From NCBI RefSeq assembly GCF_026410255.1, contig NZ_JAPMLL010000001.1, positions 124,001-188,000 on the forward strand: a stretch of DNA of 64,000 nt, read 5' to 3'. The stretch comes from Xanthomarina sp. F1114 (GTDB taxonomy: Bacteria; Bacteroidota; Bacteroidia; Flavobacteriales; Flavobacteriaceae). Under the pieces are notes generated by a model that saw only the letters and a list, made by a program, of their open reading frames with translations, did not search any database and was not told the DNA's origin. Shown in pieces: positions 27,711 through 36,764 of the stretch (its first letter is position 1; each line of letters begins with the position of its first letter). Made by a program: the position numbers and the translations under genes.

Positions 27711-28616
27711 ATGAAGCAAATCTTGCACAATAAATATGTTCTCCTCCTCATAATTTCTCTTACCTGGGGTTCGTCTTTTATACTTATAAAAAAGACATTA
27801 CCAGTTTTCGATCCTTATCAAATTGGGGCATTTCGAGCGGGACTTTCAGGACTTATTTTAGCTTTTATAGGTTTCCCTGCCATGCGTAAAATGACAAAGA
27901 AAGATATTTTCTGGATTGCTTTATCCGGATTATTTGGTAATTTTTTAGTGGTTTTTATTTTTCCATTTGCACAACGGGAAGTAAGTAGCTCCTTGGCAGG
28001 AATTATCAACGCATTAGATCCTATTTTTACCTTAATTTTAGGGGTGCTACTTTTCGGGATTAGAAGTAAACCCATTCAGTACTTTGGTGCTGTAATTGGT
28101 TTTTTAGGAGCTCTGATTCTGGTATATACCTCGGGTTCAGAAAGCAGTGAGAGTCATTACTTTTATATATTATTATTAGTCATTGGATCTGCCCTTTACG
28201 CAGTTTCGGCACTTATTGTCGAGAAGAAACTGAAACATATAAAAACAACAGAATTAACGAGTTCCATTTATACTATCTGGATGATTCCGTCACTTATAAT
28301 ATTAGGGTTTTCTGGTTTCTTTACAAATATTGATTATTCCCAATCAGCAACCATGGAGTCTTTGGGGGCTTTAGTTTTCTTAACCGTTGTTAGTACAACC
28401 CTGGTTATGTTTCTGTTTTTTAAACTTGTTCAAGATACTTCGGCAGTTTTTGTTAGTACCGTTTCGCTTTTAATTCCAGTTATTGCAGTTTTTTGGGGGA
28501 TTTTAGATGGTGAAAAATTTACTATTTGGTATGCTCTTGGAGGAACTTTAGTTATTATAGGCGTCTATTTTATTCGAGATAAGAAAAAAGAGAAACCATT
28601 AGAGGAAACTAAATAA
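27711..28616 (+). CDS. EamA/DMT-family permease (second copy)
   Basis: A 301-residue inner membrane transporter with ten predicted helices in two EamA repeats and a basic C-terminal tail. WGSSFILIKKTLPVFDPYQIG is the usual family start. It is clearly different in sequence from the EamA protein at 24 kb, so the two are separate families rather than a recent duplication. The substrate is unknown. A weak hairpin at 28626-28657 lies between it and the converging cupin gene. Confidence 0.88.
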   Translation: MKQILHNKYVLLLIISLTWGSSFILIKKTLPVFDPYQIGAFRAGLSGLILAFIGFPAMRKMTKKDIFWIALSGLFGNFLVVFIFPFAQREVSSSLAGIINALDPIFTLILGVLLFGIRSKPIQYFGAVIGFLGALILVYTSGSESSESHYFYILLLVIGSALYAVSALIVEKKLKHIKTTELTSSIYTIWMIPSLIILGFSGFFTNIDYSQSATMESLGALVFLTVVSTTLVMFLFFKLVQDTSAVFVSTVSLLIPVIAVFWGILDGEKFTIWYALGGTLVIIGVYFIRDKKKEKPLEETK

Positions 28617-28625
28617 TAAATTAAT

Positions 28626-28657
28626 ATTGAGAAAATATAAAACTTATATTACTCAAT
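28626..28657. terminator. Weak hairpin between converging genes
   Basis: ATTGAG (28626-28631) pairs with CTCAAT (28652-28657), and inside it ATATAA (28635-28640) pairs with TTATAT (28644-28649). There is no T run, so termination is uncertain. Confidence 0.3.
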
Positions 28658-28705
28658 CATAGTTTGAGGAAATCTAGTTGAAATAGATCTTTTTGGGGCT
28701 AGTTT

Positions 28706-29578
28706 TTATTGAAAATTATTTTGTTTCGAAGTTCTTAAAACAGCTTGTTCATTTTTCCAATCAATCCATTTCTGACCTTTTATTCGTCTCATAATATTAT
28801 CAAAATATCTCATGATAAAAATATTATAGACTGCTTTCCCTAAATTGGCAGGATTTCTTGGAATGGCTCTTAAACTCATAGAGAAACCCGTAGTTTTATA
28901 TTTCATATAATGCCAATAACCTTCTGGCATATAAAGAATTTCACCCCGATTTAACTGAGTTTTAAAACCTTTCGCTTGTTTTAAGGCTGGCCATTTCTCC
29001 AAATCAGGATTTGAAAAATCAATATCTTCCCGGGTAATTAACGAATGAGGAACTTTATATAAGTACTTATTTTGCTTTTGATCGAAGAGAATAATTTCTT
29101 TTTCACCATAAAAATGAATATGAAAAATATTGGCTAAATCAATATCATAATGCATAAAAGTATATGAATCTTCACCCCCAAAAAACAACATAGGAAGTTT
29201 TTTTAAGAGTTTTAAACCAAAATCCGGGTATTTAAAATCCCTTTGTAGTTCTGGGACTTCCTTTAATATATTCCAAAGAAAAATTCGATATTTTGTGGGT
29301 TCGCTTTTAAGTAAATCTATGTATTCACCTAGACTCATTTTAGCATGAGGCTGGTTAAATTCATCATCACAAGATACAGGTCTGTCATCATAAAGTGAGA
29401 CTACTTTGTCTCCTGCCAACTCATTAAAATAATCTAAATTCCATTTTTTAAATGCTGGCCAATCTTCAATATAATGCTCGATAACCACAGGTTTTTGTGG
29501 TTTAAAATAGTGTTTTATAAAATCTTCTTTAGAGATAGATTTAACACGTGGAATGTCTTGTAGATTTAGTTCCAACAT
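28706..29578 (-). CDS. JmjC-like cupin (cupin_8) oxygenase candidate
   Basis: 290 residues, cytosolic. The N-terminal PVVIEHYIEDWPAFKKW is typical of cupin_8/JmjC proteins, which are Fe(II)/2-oxoglutarate hydroxylases. The metal triad can be placed: His and Asp in FMHYDID, and the distal His in MPEGYWHYM. The substrate (protein, RNA or small molecule) is unknown. It stands alone, with 275 bases of mostly AT-rich sequence upstream. Confidence 0.85.
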   Translation of the reverse strand: MLELNLQDIPRVKSISKEDFIKHYFKPQKPVVIEHYIEDWPAFKKWNLDYFNELAGDKVVSLYDDRPVSCDDEFNQPHAKMSLGEYIDLLKSEPTKYRIFLWNILKEVPELQRDFKYPDFGLKLLKKLPMLFFGGEDSYTFMHYDIDLANIFHIHFYGEKEIILFDQKQNKYLYKVPHSLITREDIDFSNPDLEKWPALKQAKGFKTQLNRGEILYMPEGYWHYMKYKTTGFSMSLRAIPRNPANLGKAVYNIFIMRYFDNIMRRIKGQKWIDWKNEQAVLRTSKQNNFQ

Positions 29579-29767
29579 TTAGTATTTAAGTGATTAAATA
29601 ATAATTTTAAAGCTAGTTTACAGTGTTAGATGCTCTTTTAATAAAGTACTTAAGCTCAATTTAAGCTTTGACCTAACTCAAAAATAACATGTTTTATATT
29701 AAAAAGGTATCAAATAATTTACAAATACGGGCTCTTTAAAAGTAAATATAACTAAAACGTTATAAGA

Positions 29768-29845
29768 ATGGAAGCAGCTTTTACAAAAATGTTCTTGTTC
29801 ATCTTATATCTTTTAGTTAATTTCTTGTATTTCAAAACTTGCTAA
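29768..29845 (+). CDS. Possible 25-residue hydrophobic peptide
   Basis: An ATG-to-TAA reading frame encoding MEAAFTKMFLFILYLLVNFLYFKTC, here described as one hydrophobic helix with a short polar start and a final Cys. It lies in the gene-free stretch 29579-29853. No clear promoter or ribosome binding site precedes it. It may be chance in AT-rich DNA, where Leu/Phe codons are abundant. The rest of the stretch shows nothing recognisable. Confidence 0.2.
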   Translation: MEAAFTKMFLFILYLLVNFLYFKTC

Positions 29846-29853
29846 TGAAAATC

Positions 29854-30267
29854 TTATTTTAAATCGAATTCTGTGTGACAAGTTTCACATCTATATTTAT
29901 GTCTGGTATAAAACGGAAGTGAGGAAAACATGACTCCAAAAACAAACCATATTAATGATTTAGCATCCTTTATAGTAGAAAAAAGTTCAATTTTTTCACT
30001 TTTACAGGAAGGACAGAATATTGAGTTTCCTTCGTCGTCTAAAGAGTATTTATTAATGGAATTTAAAATTTCTATAGCTTCTTCACTTTGACTAGAAAGC
30101 ACTTTTAACTTAACACCTCCAATGGCATTACTTATTAGTGGATCTGTATCTATAGTTAGATTATCTGAAAGAAAAACTTCGATTCCGTCTGCTTCCAAAC
30201 GACCTTTTATAATTTGGGCTTCGGAAGAATACTGAAATTTAGCAATGGTTTTAAAAGTATCTTTCAT
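29854..30267 (-). CDS. DUF2007 protein with C-terminal zinc ribbon
   Basis: 137 residues. The N-terminal 70 residues (FKTIAKFQYSSEAQIIKGRL to LSSQSEEAIEIL) match DUF2007, a small alpha/beta domain of the PII/putative signal-transducing fold. The C-terminal part has CPSC (about 89-92), a hydrophobic stretch SLIWFVFGVMFSSLPF and a second CETC, so a zinc ribbon is split by a probable membrane-associated helix. Its start overlaps the bioF stop by four bases (ATGA type), so translation is coupled. Role unknown; a link to biotin synthesis is not established. Confidence 0.75.
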   Translation of the reverse strand: MKDTFKTIAKFQYSSEAQIIKGRLEADGIEVFLSDNLTIDTDPLISNAIGGVKLKVLSSQSEEAIEILNSINKYSLDDEGNSIFCPSCKSEKIELFSTIKDAKSLIWFVFGVMFSSLPFYTRHKYRCETCHTEFDLK

Positions 30268-31409
30268 ATATCTATAAGGGTGGCTAATAATTGAACAACA
30301 TCTTTTATTTCCGTTTCCGAATTAAAACTGTGTAAGCAAAAACGCAGACGTTCTTGGCCTTCAGAAACAGTAGGATAAAAAATAGGGTTTACATTATAGC
30401 CTTTTTTTAAAAGCTGATTGGAAACACCTTTTACATTTTCATTTCCAAGAATAAGACAGGATTGAATGGCTGAATCGCTTTCAATAAAATAAGATTTTAG
30501 CTTGTTTTTAAAGACCTCTTTTTTAAATAAAGCGATGTTTTCATGTAATTTTGAAATTTCATGTGTTTTGGGTAATTCAATATACACAGACTTTAAAGTC
30601 ATTAAAGTATGCGGTGGAAGTGCTGTTGTATAAATAAATGATCGTGCAAAATTAATTAAATATTGACTTAGCTCGTTGCTTCCTAAAATAGCTGATCCAT
30701 GACTTCCTAGAGCTTTTCCAAAGGTTATTATTCTTGCAAAAACCTTGCTTTCCAATTCGAGTTCTTGAACCAAACCAACTCCGTTATTTACATAAACTCC
30801 AATAGCATGAGCCTCGTCCACAATTAAATAAAAATGATACTTGTTGCTAAGAGCAACTAATTGTTTTAAGTCTGGGGAGTTTCCGTCCATAGAAAACACA
30901 GATTCAGTAACCACATATATCTCTGCGTCGGGGAAGTTTTTATTATATCTCTCCAGCTTATTTTTTAAATCGTCTAAATTATTATGGTCAAATTTATAAG
31001 CTTTTGCATGGCTCATAATAATGCCATCTCTTATGGAAGCGTGAATATACTCGTCGAACAGAATAATGTCTCCACGTTGAGGCACTGAGGAGAACAGACC
31101 CAAATTGGCATCGTAACCCGAATTAAAAATTAGGGCAGATTCCGAATGATGAAACTCGCACAAGGTCTCTTCAACTTCTTGATACAGCTGATAGTTTCCA
31201 GATAACAATCGAGAACCTGTGGCTCCATTTCTAGATAAACTGTAATTTTCTAAATAGTGATGCGTCATATCGAAAATTTCTTTCGACCTTGAAAAGCCGA
31301 GATAATCGTTAGACGAAAAATCTATCAGATTATGCTCAATGCACAATTCACGTAAAGTATTTTTAGCTTTTCGCTGATTTATTTTTTCTTGAAGTTTTTT
31401 AGGAATCAT
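30264..31409 (-). CDS. bioF: 8-Amino-7-oxononanoate synthase-like PLP enzyme
   Basis: 381 residues of the alpha-oxoamine synthase family (cytosol). It condenses an acyl-CoA or ACP with an amino acid; BioF uses pimeloyl thioester and alanine in biotin synthesis. SSNDYLGFS, NGATGSRLLSGN, DEAHAIGVY and the PLP Lys232 in TFGKALGSHG are clear. Related KBL and serine palmitoyltransferase enzymes look similar. The short length and the N-terminal NLIDFSSNDYLG favour BioF. No other bio genes lie here. A -7 box ends five bases before its ATG, so the message may be leaderless. Confidence 0.85.
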   Translation of the reverse strand: MIPKKLQEKINQRKAKNTLRELCIEHNLIDFSSNDYLGFSRSKEIFDMTHHYLENYSLSRNGATGSRLLSGNYQLYQEVEETLCEFHHSESALIFNSGYDANLGLFSSVPQRGDIILFDEYIHASIRDGIIMSHAKAYKFDHNNLDDLKNKLERYNKNFPDAEIYVVTESVFSMDGNSPDLKQLVALSNKYHFYLIVDEAHAIGVYVNNGVGLVQELELESKVFARIITFGKALGSHGSAILGSNELSQYLINFARSFIYTTALPPHTLMTLKSVYIELPKTHEISKLHENIALFKKEVFKNKLKSYFIESDSAIQSCLILGNENVKGVSNQLLKKGYNVNPIFYPTVSEGQERLRFCLHSFNSETEIKDVVQLLATLIDI

Positions 31410-31414
31410 ATAGT

Positions 31415-31422
31415 CAAATATA
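31415..31422 (-). promoter_or_regulatory. -7 box immediately before bioF
   Basis: Minus-strand TATATTTG ends only five bases before the bioF ATG (31409). With the usual distance to the start of transcription, the mRNA would begin at or next to the start codon. Confidence 0.5.
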
Positions 31423-31493
31423 CAAAAGTGCTATAAGCAGTTCTAACTTTAGAAGTAAAAAACATTGTATCTTAGAGCCTTAAATTTATATTC

Positions 31494-33266
31494 ATGCAAA
31501 AATTACAATTTGGCTTTTTAGCTTTTATTTTTTCAATGCTTGTAAATGCTCAAGTGTCTTCAAGTTATCTCATTTCATTTGAAAACGCTGTGCACCACGA
31601 GGCAAATGTTCGAGCTAGTTTTACAGATTTAAAATCTGAAAATATAGAGATTAGAATAGCCCGATCGTCTCCTGGACGTTATGCCCTACATGAGTTTGCT
31701 AAAAATGTTTACAACGTTAAGGTAACTGATAGCAAAGGAAATGAATTAGAGATAACCCGTACAAACCCATATTCCTGGAATGTTTCTGGACATGATGGGG
31801 CTATAAATGTAAGTTATACCTTGTTTGCAAATCGTGGCGATGGTACGTATGCACAGGTTGATGAAACCCATGCTCACCTAAATATTCCGGCTATTTTTAT
31901 GTATATTCCCGAATTATCCGAAAATGAAATTAAAGTAACCTTTAATGTTCGTGAAGACCTAAATTGGAAAGTGGCCACACAATTAAAACATGTTGAAGGA
32001 AATACATACTACGCTAAAAACTATCAATATTTTATGGATAGTCCAACTGAAATTGCCAATTTTAGAACCCGATCTTTTAAGCTAGATGGACAAACCATAA
32101 AATTAGTGCTTCATGACGATGCTGCTTCAGATAAAGATTTAGATAAGTATTTTGAAAATGTTAAGAAAGTTGTGCTTCAGCAAAAAGCTGTTTTTGGCGA
32201 ATTGCCTGCTTTCGATTATAACGAATACACCTTCTTAGCCTGTTATATGCCAAACGCAAGTCGCGACGGTATGGAACATAGAAATTCTACCTATGTAACT
32301 AATACACGTAGTTTGGCAGATGGCGGAATTGAACAGAATATTGGAACTGTATCTCATGAGTTTTTCCATATTTGGAATGTAGAACGTATTCGTCCAAAAA
32401 GCTTAGAGCCATTTAGGTTTGAAGAAGCTAATATGAGTGGGGAATTGTGGTTTGCTGAAGGTTTTACAAGTTATTATGACGATTTAACCTTATGTCGTGC
32501 TGGTATAACCTCTCAAGAAAACTACCTAACCGGATTAACAAGAACCTTTAATTATGTATGGAATTCTCCAGGGCGCGATTATTTTAACCCGATAGGAATG
32601 AGCTACCAAGCTCCTTTTGTAGATGCCGCTAAATCTGTAGATGAAACCAATAGAGAAAATACCTTTATTTCTTATTATTCTTACGGGAGTATGTTAGGCT
32701 TGGCTTTAGATTTGTCTTTAAGAGATAAAGGCCTAAATCTAGATGATTTTATGAAATTAGTTTGGAAAAAATATGGCAAAACAGAAATTAGCTATACTTT
32801 AGAAAACATAAATGAAACCTTAAATACCTATGCTGGAACCGATTTTGGGAATAATTTCTTTAACAGTTATATTTATAAAAGTGGCATGCCAGACTTGAAA
32901 CAGTTGTTTGAAACAGTTGGTGTTAATTTAAGTCAAGATCTTTCTAAAGTAGCTTTTGGAGCTTTTGTTAGACATGGAAAGTTAATGAGTAACCCTACAG
33001 TTGGTTCTACTGCCTATAAATCAGGGTTTCAAAAAGGAGACAAACTTTTAAAGGTAGGGACTACCCAACTTACTGATAATTCAGATTTAAACAAGATTCT
33101 AAATTCTTATAAGGTAAACGATCAAGTTGAAGTTAGTTTTGAACGTTTTGGAAAAACAAATTCTACAACCTTATCTCTCCAAGCAGATACCAATTACACC
33201 ATTTCTTTAATGGAGACAGATAAAAAACAGGAAACCAACAGAGAAAACTGGTTGGGAGAGAAATAA
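31494..33266 (+). CDS. M61-family metallopeptidase with PDZ domain
   Basis: 590 residues, exported (signal peptide to about residue 19, LVNAQ). The N-terminal beta domain is followed by the zinc motif HEFFH at 288-292, with the downstream glutamate in ELWFAEGFTSYYDDL. A PDZ domain covers about 490-575 (VGSTAYKSGFQKGDKLLKVG). M61 enzymes are glycyl aminopeptidases with an N-terminal PDZ-linked substrate site. It probably works in the periplasm on peptides. A single gene with a strong terminator behind it. Confidence 0.92.
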   Translation: MQKLQFGFLAFIFSMLVNAQVSSSYLISFENAVHHEANVRASFTDLKSENIEIRIARSSPGRYALHEFAKNVYNVKVTDSKGNELEITRTNPYSWNVSGHDGAINVSYTLFANRGDGTYAQVDETHAHLNIPAIFMYIPELSENEIKVTFNVREDLNWKVATQLKHVEGNTYYAKNYQYFMDSPTEIANFRTRSFKLDGQTIKLVLHDDAASDKDLDKYFENVKKVVLQQKAVFGELPAFDYNEYTFLACYMPNASRDGMEHRNSTYVTNTRSLADGGIEQNIGTVSHEFFHIWNVERIRPKSLEPFRFEEANMSGELWFAEGFTSYYDDLTLCRAGITSQENYLTGLTRTFNYVWNSPGRDYFNPIGMSYQAPFVDAAKSVDETNRENTFISYYSYGSMLGLALDLSLRDKGLNLDDFMKLVWKKYGKTEISYTLENINETLNTYAGTDFGNNFFNSYIYKSGMPDLKQLFETVGVNLSQDLSKVAFGAFVRHGKLMSNPTVGSTAYKSGFQKGDKLLKVGTTQLTDNSDLNKILNSYKVNDQVEVSFERFGKTNSTTLSLQADTNYTISLMETDKKQETNRENWLGEK

Positions 33267-33277
33267 TAAGCAAAATA

Positions 33278-33320
33278 AAAAAGCCTTAGAAGCTAATTTT
33301 GACTTCTAAGGCTTTTTTTT
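33278..33320. terminator. Strong bidirectional terminator after the M61 gene
   Basis: A perfect 15-bp stem (33278-33292 with 33303-33317; core AGCCTTAGAAG/CTTCTAAGGCT) with a 10-base loop and T run. The A run on the left side also serves the converging barrel gene. Confidence 0.92.
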
Positions 33321-33355
33321 ATATAAAGTTATAAGCTCTTAATACTACTTGTGTA

Positions 33356-33850
33356 TTAATTTAAATTAAAAACAGCACCTACGTTAAAAGTAAACTGATT
33401 ATTAATTTTTTCTGCATAACTTAAGTGATCATTGTTGTATTTAGCAATAGGAAACGCAGCTTCGGTAAATAATCCAAACCCTTCAGAAAAGAAATATCTA
33501 GCTCCAACATGGCCACCAAAATTCTTTAAACTAAAGTTAATACCAGGATATAAATCGAAATTTTCACTAATATTTAAAACGTTTCCAATATTAGCATTGA
33601 AGCGCGCTTTAATATCAAATCTGTCGTCAAATTTAGCATCTGTAACACTAGCAACTCCTAAAGCATAAGATGAAGCAACTCCTATAGAGAAATTCTCTCC
33701 TAAACCATAGTCGTAACTCATATACAATCCAGTAGCGTGTTCTTGAAAACTAGCACCAATTTGCATTTTATTATCTCCTTTACCTGTAAAAGCTTGTGCA
33801 TTTACTAGATATCCAGTAAGCAGGCAAGCGATAATCATTACATTTTTCAT
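33356..33850 (-). CDS. Small outer-membrane beta-barrel protein, DUF6646-like
   Basis: 164 residues. The signal peptide ends at about residue 19 (LVNAQ). Strands such as MQIGASFQEHATGLYMSYDYG and VGARYFFSEGFGLFTEAAF (quoted in parts) and a final FNVGAVFNLN suggest an eight-stranded outer membrane barrel. I recall this as a flavobacterial DUF6646-type family but cannot check. TATCTTTG on the minus strand at 33893-33886 is a good -7 box, leaving about 29 bases of leader. Confidence 0.75.
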   Translation of the reverse strand: MKNVMIIACLLTGYLVNAQAFTGKGDNKMQIGASFQEHATGLYMSYDYGLGENFSIGVASSYALGVASVTDAKFDDRFDIKARFNANIGNVLNISENFDLYPGINFSLKNFGGHVGARYFFSEGFGLFTEAAFPIAKYNNDHLSYAEKINNQFTFNVGAVFNLN

Positions 33851-33885
33851 AATTTTTGAATTAATTTTTTTGTTAATTGAGGTTG

Positions 33886-33893
33886 CAAAGATA
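33886..33893 (-). promoter_or_regulatory. -7 box of the small barrel gene
   Basis: Minus-strand TATCTTTG matches the consensus. The -33 element is unclear; the nearest TTG is 26 bases upstream. Confidence 0.5.
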
Positions 33894-33943
33894 AGATTTA
33901 CTTTTTAAAGTTATTCCTACAAAGACTACAATTAGTGCATAAA

Positions 33944-33975
33944 AAAAACGTCAACTTCTTATAGCTGACGTTTTT
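33944..33975 (-). terminator. Terminator after the BON-LysM gene
   Basis: AAAAACGTCA (33944-33953) and TGACGTTTTT (33966-33975) pair perfectly. The A run at 33941-33948 gives the minus-strand transcript its U tract. Confidence 0.85.
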
Positions 33976-33994
33976 AATTCTAATCTAAAGTTTT

Positions 33995-34492
33995 CTATCC
34001 TAAAACAGGAATACGTAAAACTTGTCCTGGGTATATTAGATCTGGATCTTTAAGCATTGGTTTATTAGCTTCAAAAATTGCTGGATATTTCATGGCATTT
34101 CCATAATATTTTTTTGCAATCTTCCCTAAGGTATCTCCACTAACTACTGTATGAAATTGAGCTTCTGGTTCTGGGTTTTCAACCGTCATTTGATCGTCTA
34201 CAACAGCAATTCCATTAGAATTTCCTACTACTAAAACCACTTTTTCTTTGGTTGCTTGATCATAAGCTGCTCCAGAAATAGTTGCTTTATCGTCTACAAT
34301 ATGAATGTTTAAATTCTCTACTTTAAGGTCTAAATCGTTAACAGTTTCCGATAAATTGTTTGCAGCAGCAGTTTCTGCATTTAATTTAGCCGCTTTTGCA
34401 TCTGCTGCTTTCTCGGCAGCTTCTTCTGCACTAGTTTTTCCAATTCCAAAAACCTTTGCTCCTGCATCTTTAATAAATGAAAATAATCCCAT
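33995..34492 (-). CDS. BON and LysM domain protein, Kbp/YgaU family
   Basis: 165 residues with no signal peptide. After a short Ala-rich, helix-prone segment (about 13-45), a BON domain (46-105; LNIHIVDDKATISGAAYDQATKEKVVLVVGN, in parts) is followed by a LysM domain (about 113-163; HTVVSGDTLGKIAKKYYG to VLRIPVLG). E. coli Kbp (YgaU), built the same way, is a cytosolic potassium-binding protein. The same role is plausible here but not shown. The Ala-rich linker is longer than in Kbp (149 residues). Confidence 0.88.
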   Translation of the reverse strand: MGLFSFIKDAGAKVFGIGKTSAEEAAEKAADAKAAKLNAETAAANNLSETVNDLDLKVENLNIHIVDDKATISGAAYDQATKEKVVLVVGNSNGIAVVDDQMTVENPEPEAQFHTVVSGDTLGKIAKKYYGNAMKYPAIFEANKPMLKDPDLIYPGQVLRIPVLG

Positions 34493-34613
34493 AATTTGTT
34501 AATTTTATTTGTTTTGTATTAATTATCTAAAGTTCAAAAAAATCTTTTTAAAAACCTATTTATTCTAAGAATAAACCTAAGAAAAAATGTTATGCTCAGT
34601 AAGTTTAAGTCAT

Positions 34614-34662
34614 TAAAAAAAAGAAACTGCTTAGTTTTCTAAATAATCAAAAGCAGTTTCTT
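34614..34662 (-). terminator. Terminator after the lipoprotein gene
   Basis: AAGAAACTGCTT (34621-34632) and AAGCAGTTTCTT (34651-34662) form a perfect 12-bp stem. The A run at 34614-34620 gives the minus-strand U tract. Confidence 0.85.
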
Positions 34663-34687
34663 CTTTAATTAATCTACCTACTCCATT

Positions 34688-35629
34688 CTATTTTTCTAAT
34701 CTAGAATTTTCTCTAGGATTTTCTTTTCTTTCTCCTTTAAACTTACGGAGTTTAGGAGTTTCTGTTTGCTTTCCTTCGGCATTTCTCATATATTGAATAT
34801 AGCCTCTTCCCGCAAATTCATAAGTTGTACCAGAAGCATTGTGATACAGTCTAATTAGTGCATCATTAATAACACGTAATTCAAAAAATTCGGTTCCGTA
34901 GTAATCGTAATTCAAACTTAGAGTTTTTAAATACATATTATTTGGAATGTTATTTACACCATAAATTCCAGTATAATCCCAGTAAATATTCTCTGGATTG
35001 ACAATTCCATAATCTTGCGAGCTTCTAAATTCCGAATCGTTACCTCCGGCTAAGAATTGTAAGTAATTCTCATTATCAAAATCGTTAATATTCCCTGTTT
35101 GACTGGTATAGGTTTTTTCCCAAGCCTCATATTCTTGCAAGAAGTAATGAATATTATCGTAGAACACCAGGTCGTAATCGAAATTAGCACGTTGATATCC
35201 TTTTAAAAAATAAGAAGTATCGTTATATGGATCGTACAATTCTATGGTATTGGTGTTTATTTGATAAACATCAAAGGTATTAAACCCGTCTATTACATGA
35301 TTTACATCTAGAATAGTTCCATAAGCATTGTAATTACCTACTGGTATTCCAAATCCGTTTCCCTGACTTCCAATACCAACTAAATTATTATTGGCCCAAA
35401 GTGTCCCATTTCTAAAGGATATGGTAAAAGCAATTTCTAAAAATGGCACCTGTCCGTATCCTATAGTTTGGTTAATATCTACGTACCATAACTCGTAAGA
35501 ATTAAGTAGTTGATTTAAAGAAATAGAAGGTTGAGGATTATGATTATCTATAAACACATCGTCGGTATAACAAGATGTGAATAGCGTTGCTATTAGAGCA
35601 AATCCGAAAAGTAGTTTTATAGTTTTCAT
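34688..35629 (-). CDS. Conserved flavobacterial lipoprotein of unknown function
   Basis: 313 residues. The signal and lipobox LFTSC (Cys20) are followed by YTDDVF. The body is rich in Tyr, Asn and Asp with paired domains (about 40-150 and 185-290) and no catalytic motif I can name. The last 30 residues are basic and repetitive (KLRKFKGERKENPRENSRLEK-like), unusual for a lipoprotein and possibly exposed. Proteins of this type in Flavobacteria have carried a 'nicotinic acid mononucleotide adenyltransferase' label in databases as I recall; nothing here supports such activity. Single gene. Confidence 0.7.
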   Translation of the reverse strand: MKTIKLLFGFALIATLFTSCYTDDVFIDNHNPQPSISLNQLLNSYELWYVDINQTIGYGQVPFLEIAFTISFRNGTLWANNNLVGIGSQGNGFGIPVGNYNAYGTILDVNHVIDGFNTFDVYQINTNTIELYDPYNDTSYFLKGYQRANFDYDLVFYDNIHYFLQEYEAWEKTYTSQTGNINDFDNENYLQFLAGGNDSEFRSSQDYGIVNPENIYWDYTGIYGVNNIPNNMYLKTLSLNYDYYGTEFFELRVINDALIRLYHNASGTTYEFAGRGYIQYMRNAEGKQTETPKLRKFKGERKENPRENSRLEK

Positions 35630-35760
35630 AAGCCTTTGTTTTAAAGTTATTATGATAATGAATTCAAAACACGTGCCAAAATTTTTAAGGCTTTCATTTT
35701 AAACAAGTCGAAAGAGTTAATTTTTATGTATTTTTGATTCTTGTAATTTGAAGAAGAGAT

Positions 35761-36762
35761 ATGGAAAAACCATTAAAATATGCTGTTTTTGGTTCAGGAA
35801 GTTGGGCTACAGCTATTGTAAAAATGCTGTGCGAAAATTTAGACGAAGTAGGTTGGTATATGCGCAGTGTATACACTAAAGAGCATTTAATTAAAGAACA
35901 ACACAACCCAAGTTATTTAAGCTCGGTGGAGTTTAAAATAGAGCAGCTTAAATTAAGTAACGATATTAATGAAATGGCTGAGTATGCCGATGTGTTGATT
36001 TTTGTTATTCCTTCTGCATTTATGCATTCTGAATTAGAAAAACTAACGACAGATCTTTCTGAAAAAACTATTGTATCTGCAGTTAAAGGAATAATTCCAG
36101 AATCCGGACTGCTTGTTGGCGAGCATTTTCATGACATTTATAATATCCCTTTTAAAAACATTGCAGTTATTGCTGGCCCGTGCCATGCAGAAGAAGTTGC
36201 ACTTGAGCGTTTATCTTATTTAACTATTTCTTGTGCTGATGCTGAAAAAGCACAAGAAATTGCCGATAAATTTTCTAGTAATTATATAAAAACAAAAATA
36301 AGCGACGATGTTATTGGTACCGAATATGCCGTCATGCTAAAAAATATTTATGCTATTGCTGCTGGAATAGCTCATGGATTGGGCTATGGAGATAATTTCC
36401 AAAGTGTCTTGATGAGTAATGCCATTCGTGAAATGAAGCGGTTTATAAAGAAAACGCACAAAATGAAACGAAACATTAACAACTCGGCTTATTTAGGCGA
36501 TTTATTAGTAACGGGATACTCTATATTTTCTAGAAACAGAATGTTTGGAAATATGATTGGGAAGGGCTACACGGTTAAATCTGCCCAAATGGAAATGAGC
36601 ATGATTGCAGAAGGGTATTACGCTACAAAAAGTGCTTATTTGATAAACGAAACCAATAAAAAGAAAACCAAAATTCCTATTATAGACGCTGTTTACGCTG
36701 TTTTATATGAAGGGAAAGACCCAAAGAAGACTTTTAAAAAGTTGGCAGATAAGCTGGATTAA
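35761..36762 (+). CDS. gpsA: Glycerol-3-phosphate dehydrogenase, NAD(P)-dependent
   Basis: 333 residues, cytosolic. It reduces dihydroxyacetone phosphate to sn-glycerol-3-phosphate for phospholipid synthesis. The dinucleotide-binding GSGSWATA lies at residues 10-17. AVIAGPCHAEEV, the catalytic-Lys segment (VMLKNIYAIAAGIAHGLGYGDN) and the C-terminal PIIDAVYAVLY are conserved. The first fold motif is GSGSWA rather than the usual GAGSWG, a common flavobacterial form. Single gene. Confidence 0.95.
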   Translation: MEKPLKYAVFGSGSWATAIVKMLCENLDEVGWYMRSVYTKEHLIKEQHNPSYLSSVEFKIEQLKLSNDINEMAEYADVLIFVIPSAFMHSELEKLTTDLSEKTIVSAVKGIIPESGLLVGEHFHDIYNIPFKNIAVIAGPCHAEEVALERLSYLTISCADAEKAQEIADKFSSNYIKTKISDDVIGTEYAVMLKNIYAIAAGIAHGLGYGDNFQSVLMSNAIREMKRFIKKTHKMKRNINNSAYLGDLLVTGYSIFSRNRMFGNMIGKGYTVKSAQMEMSMIAEGYYATKSAYLINETNKKKTKIPIIDAVYAVLYEGKDPKKTFKKLADKLD

Positions 36763-36764
36763 CC

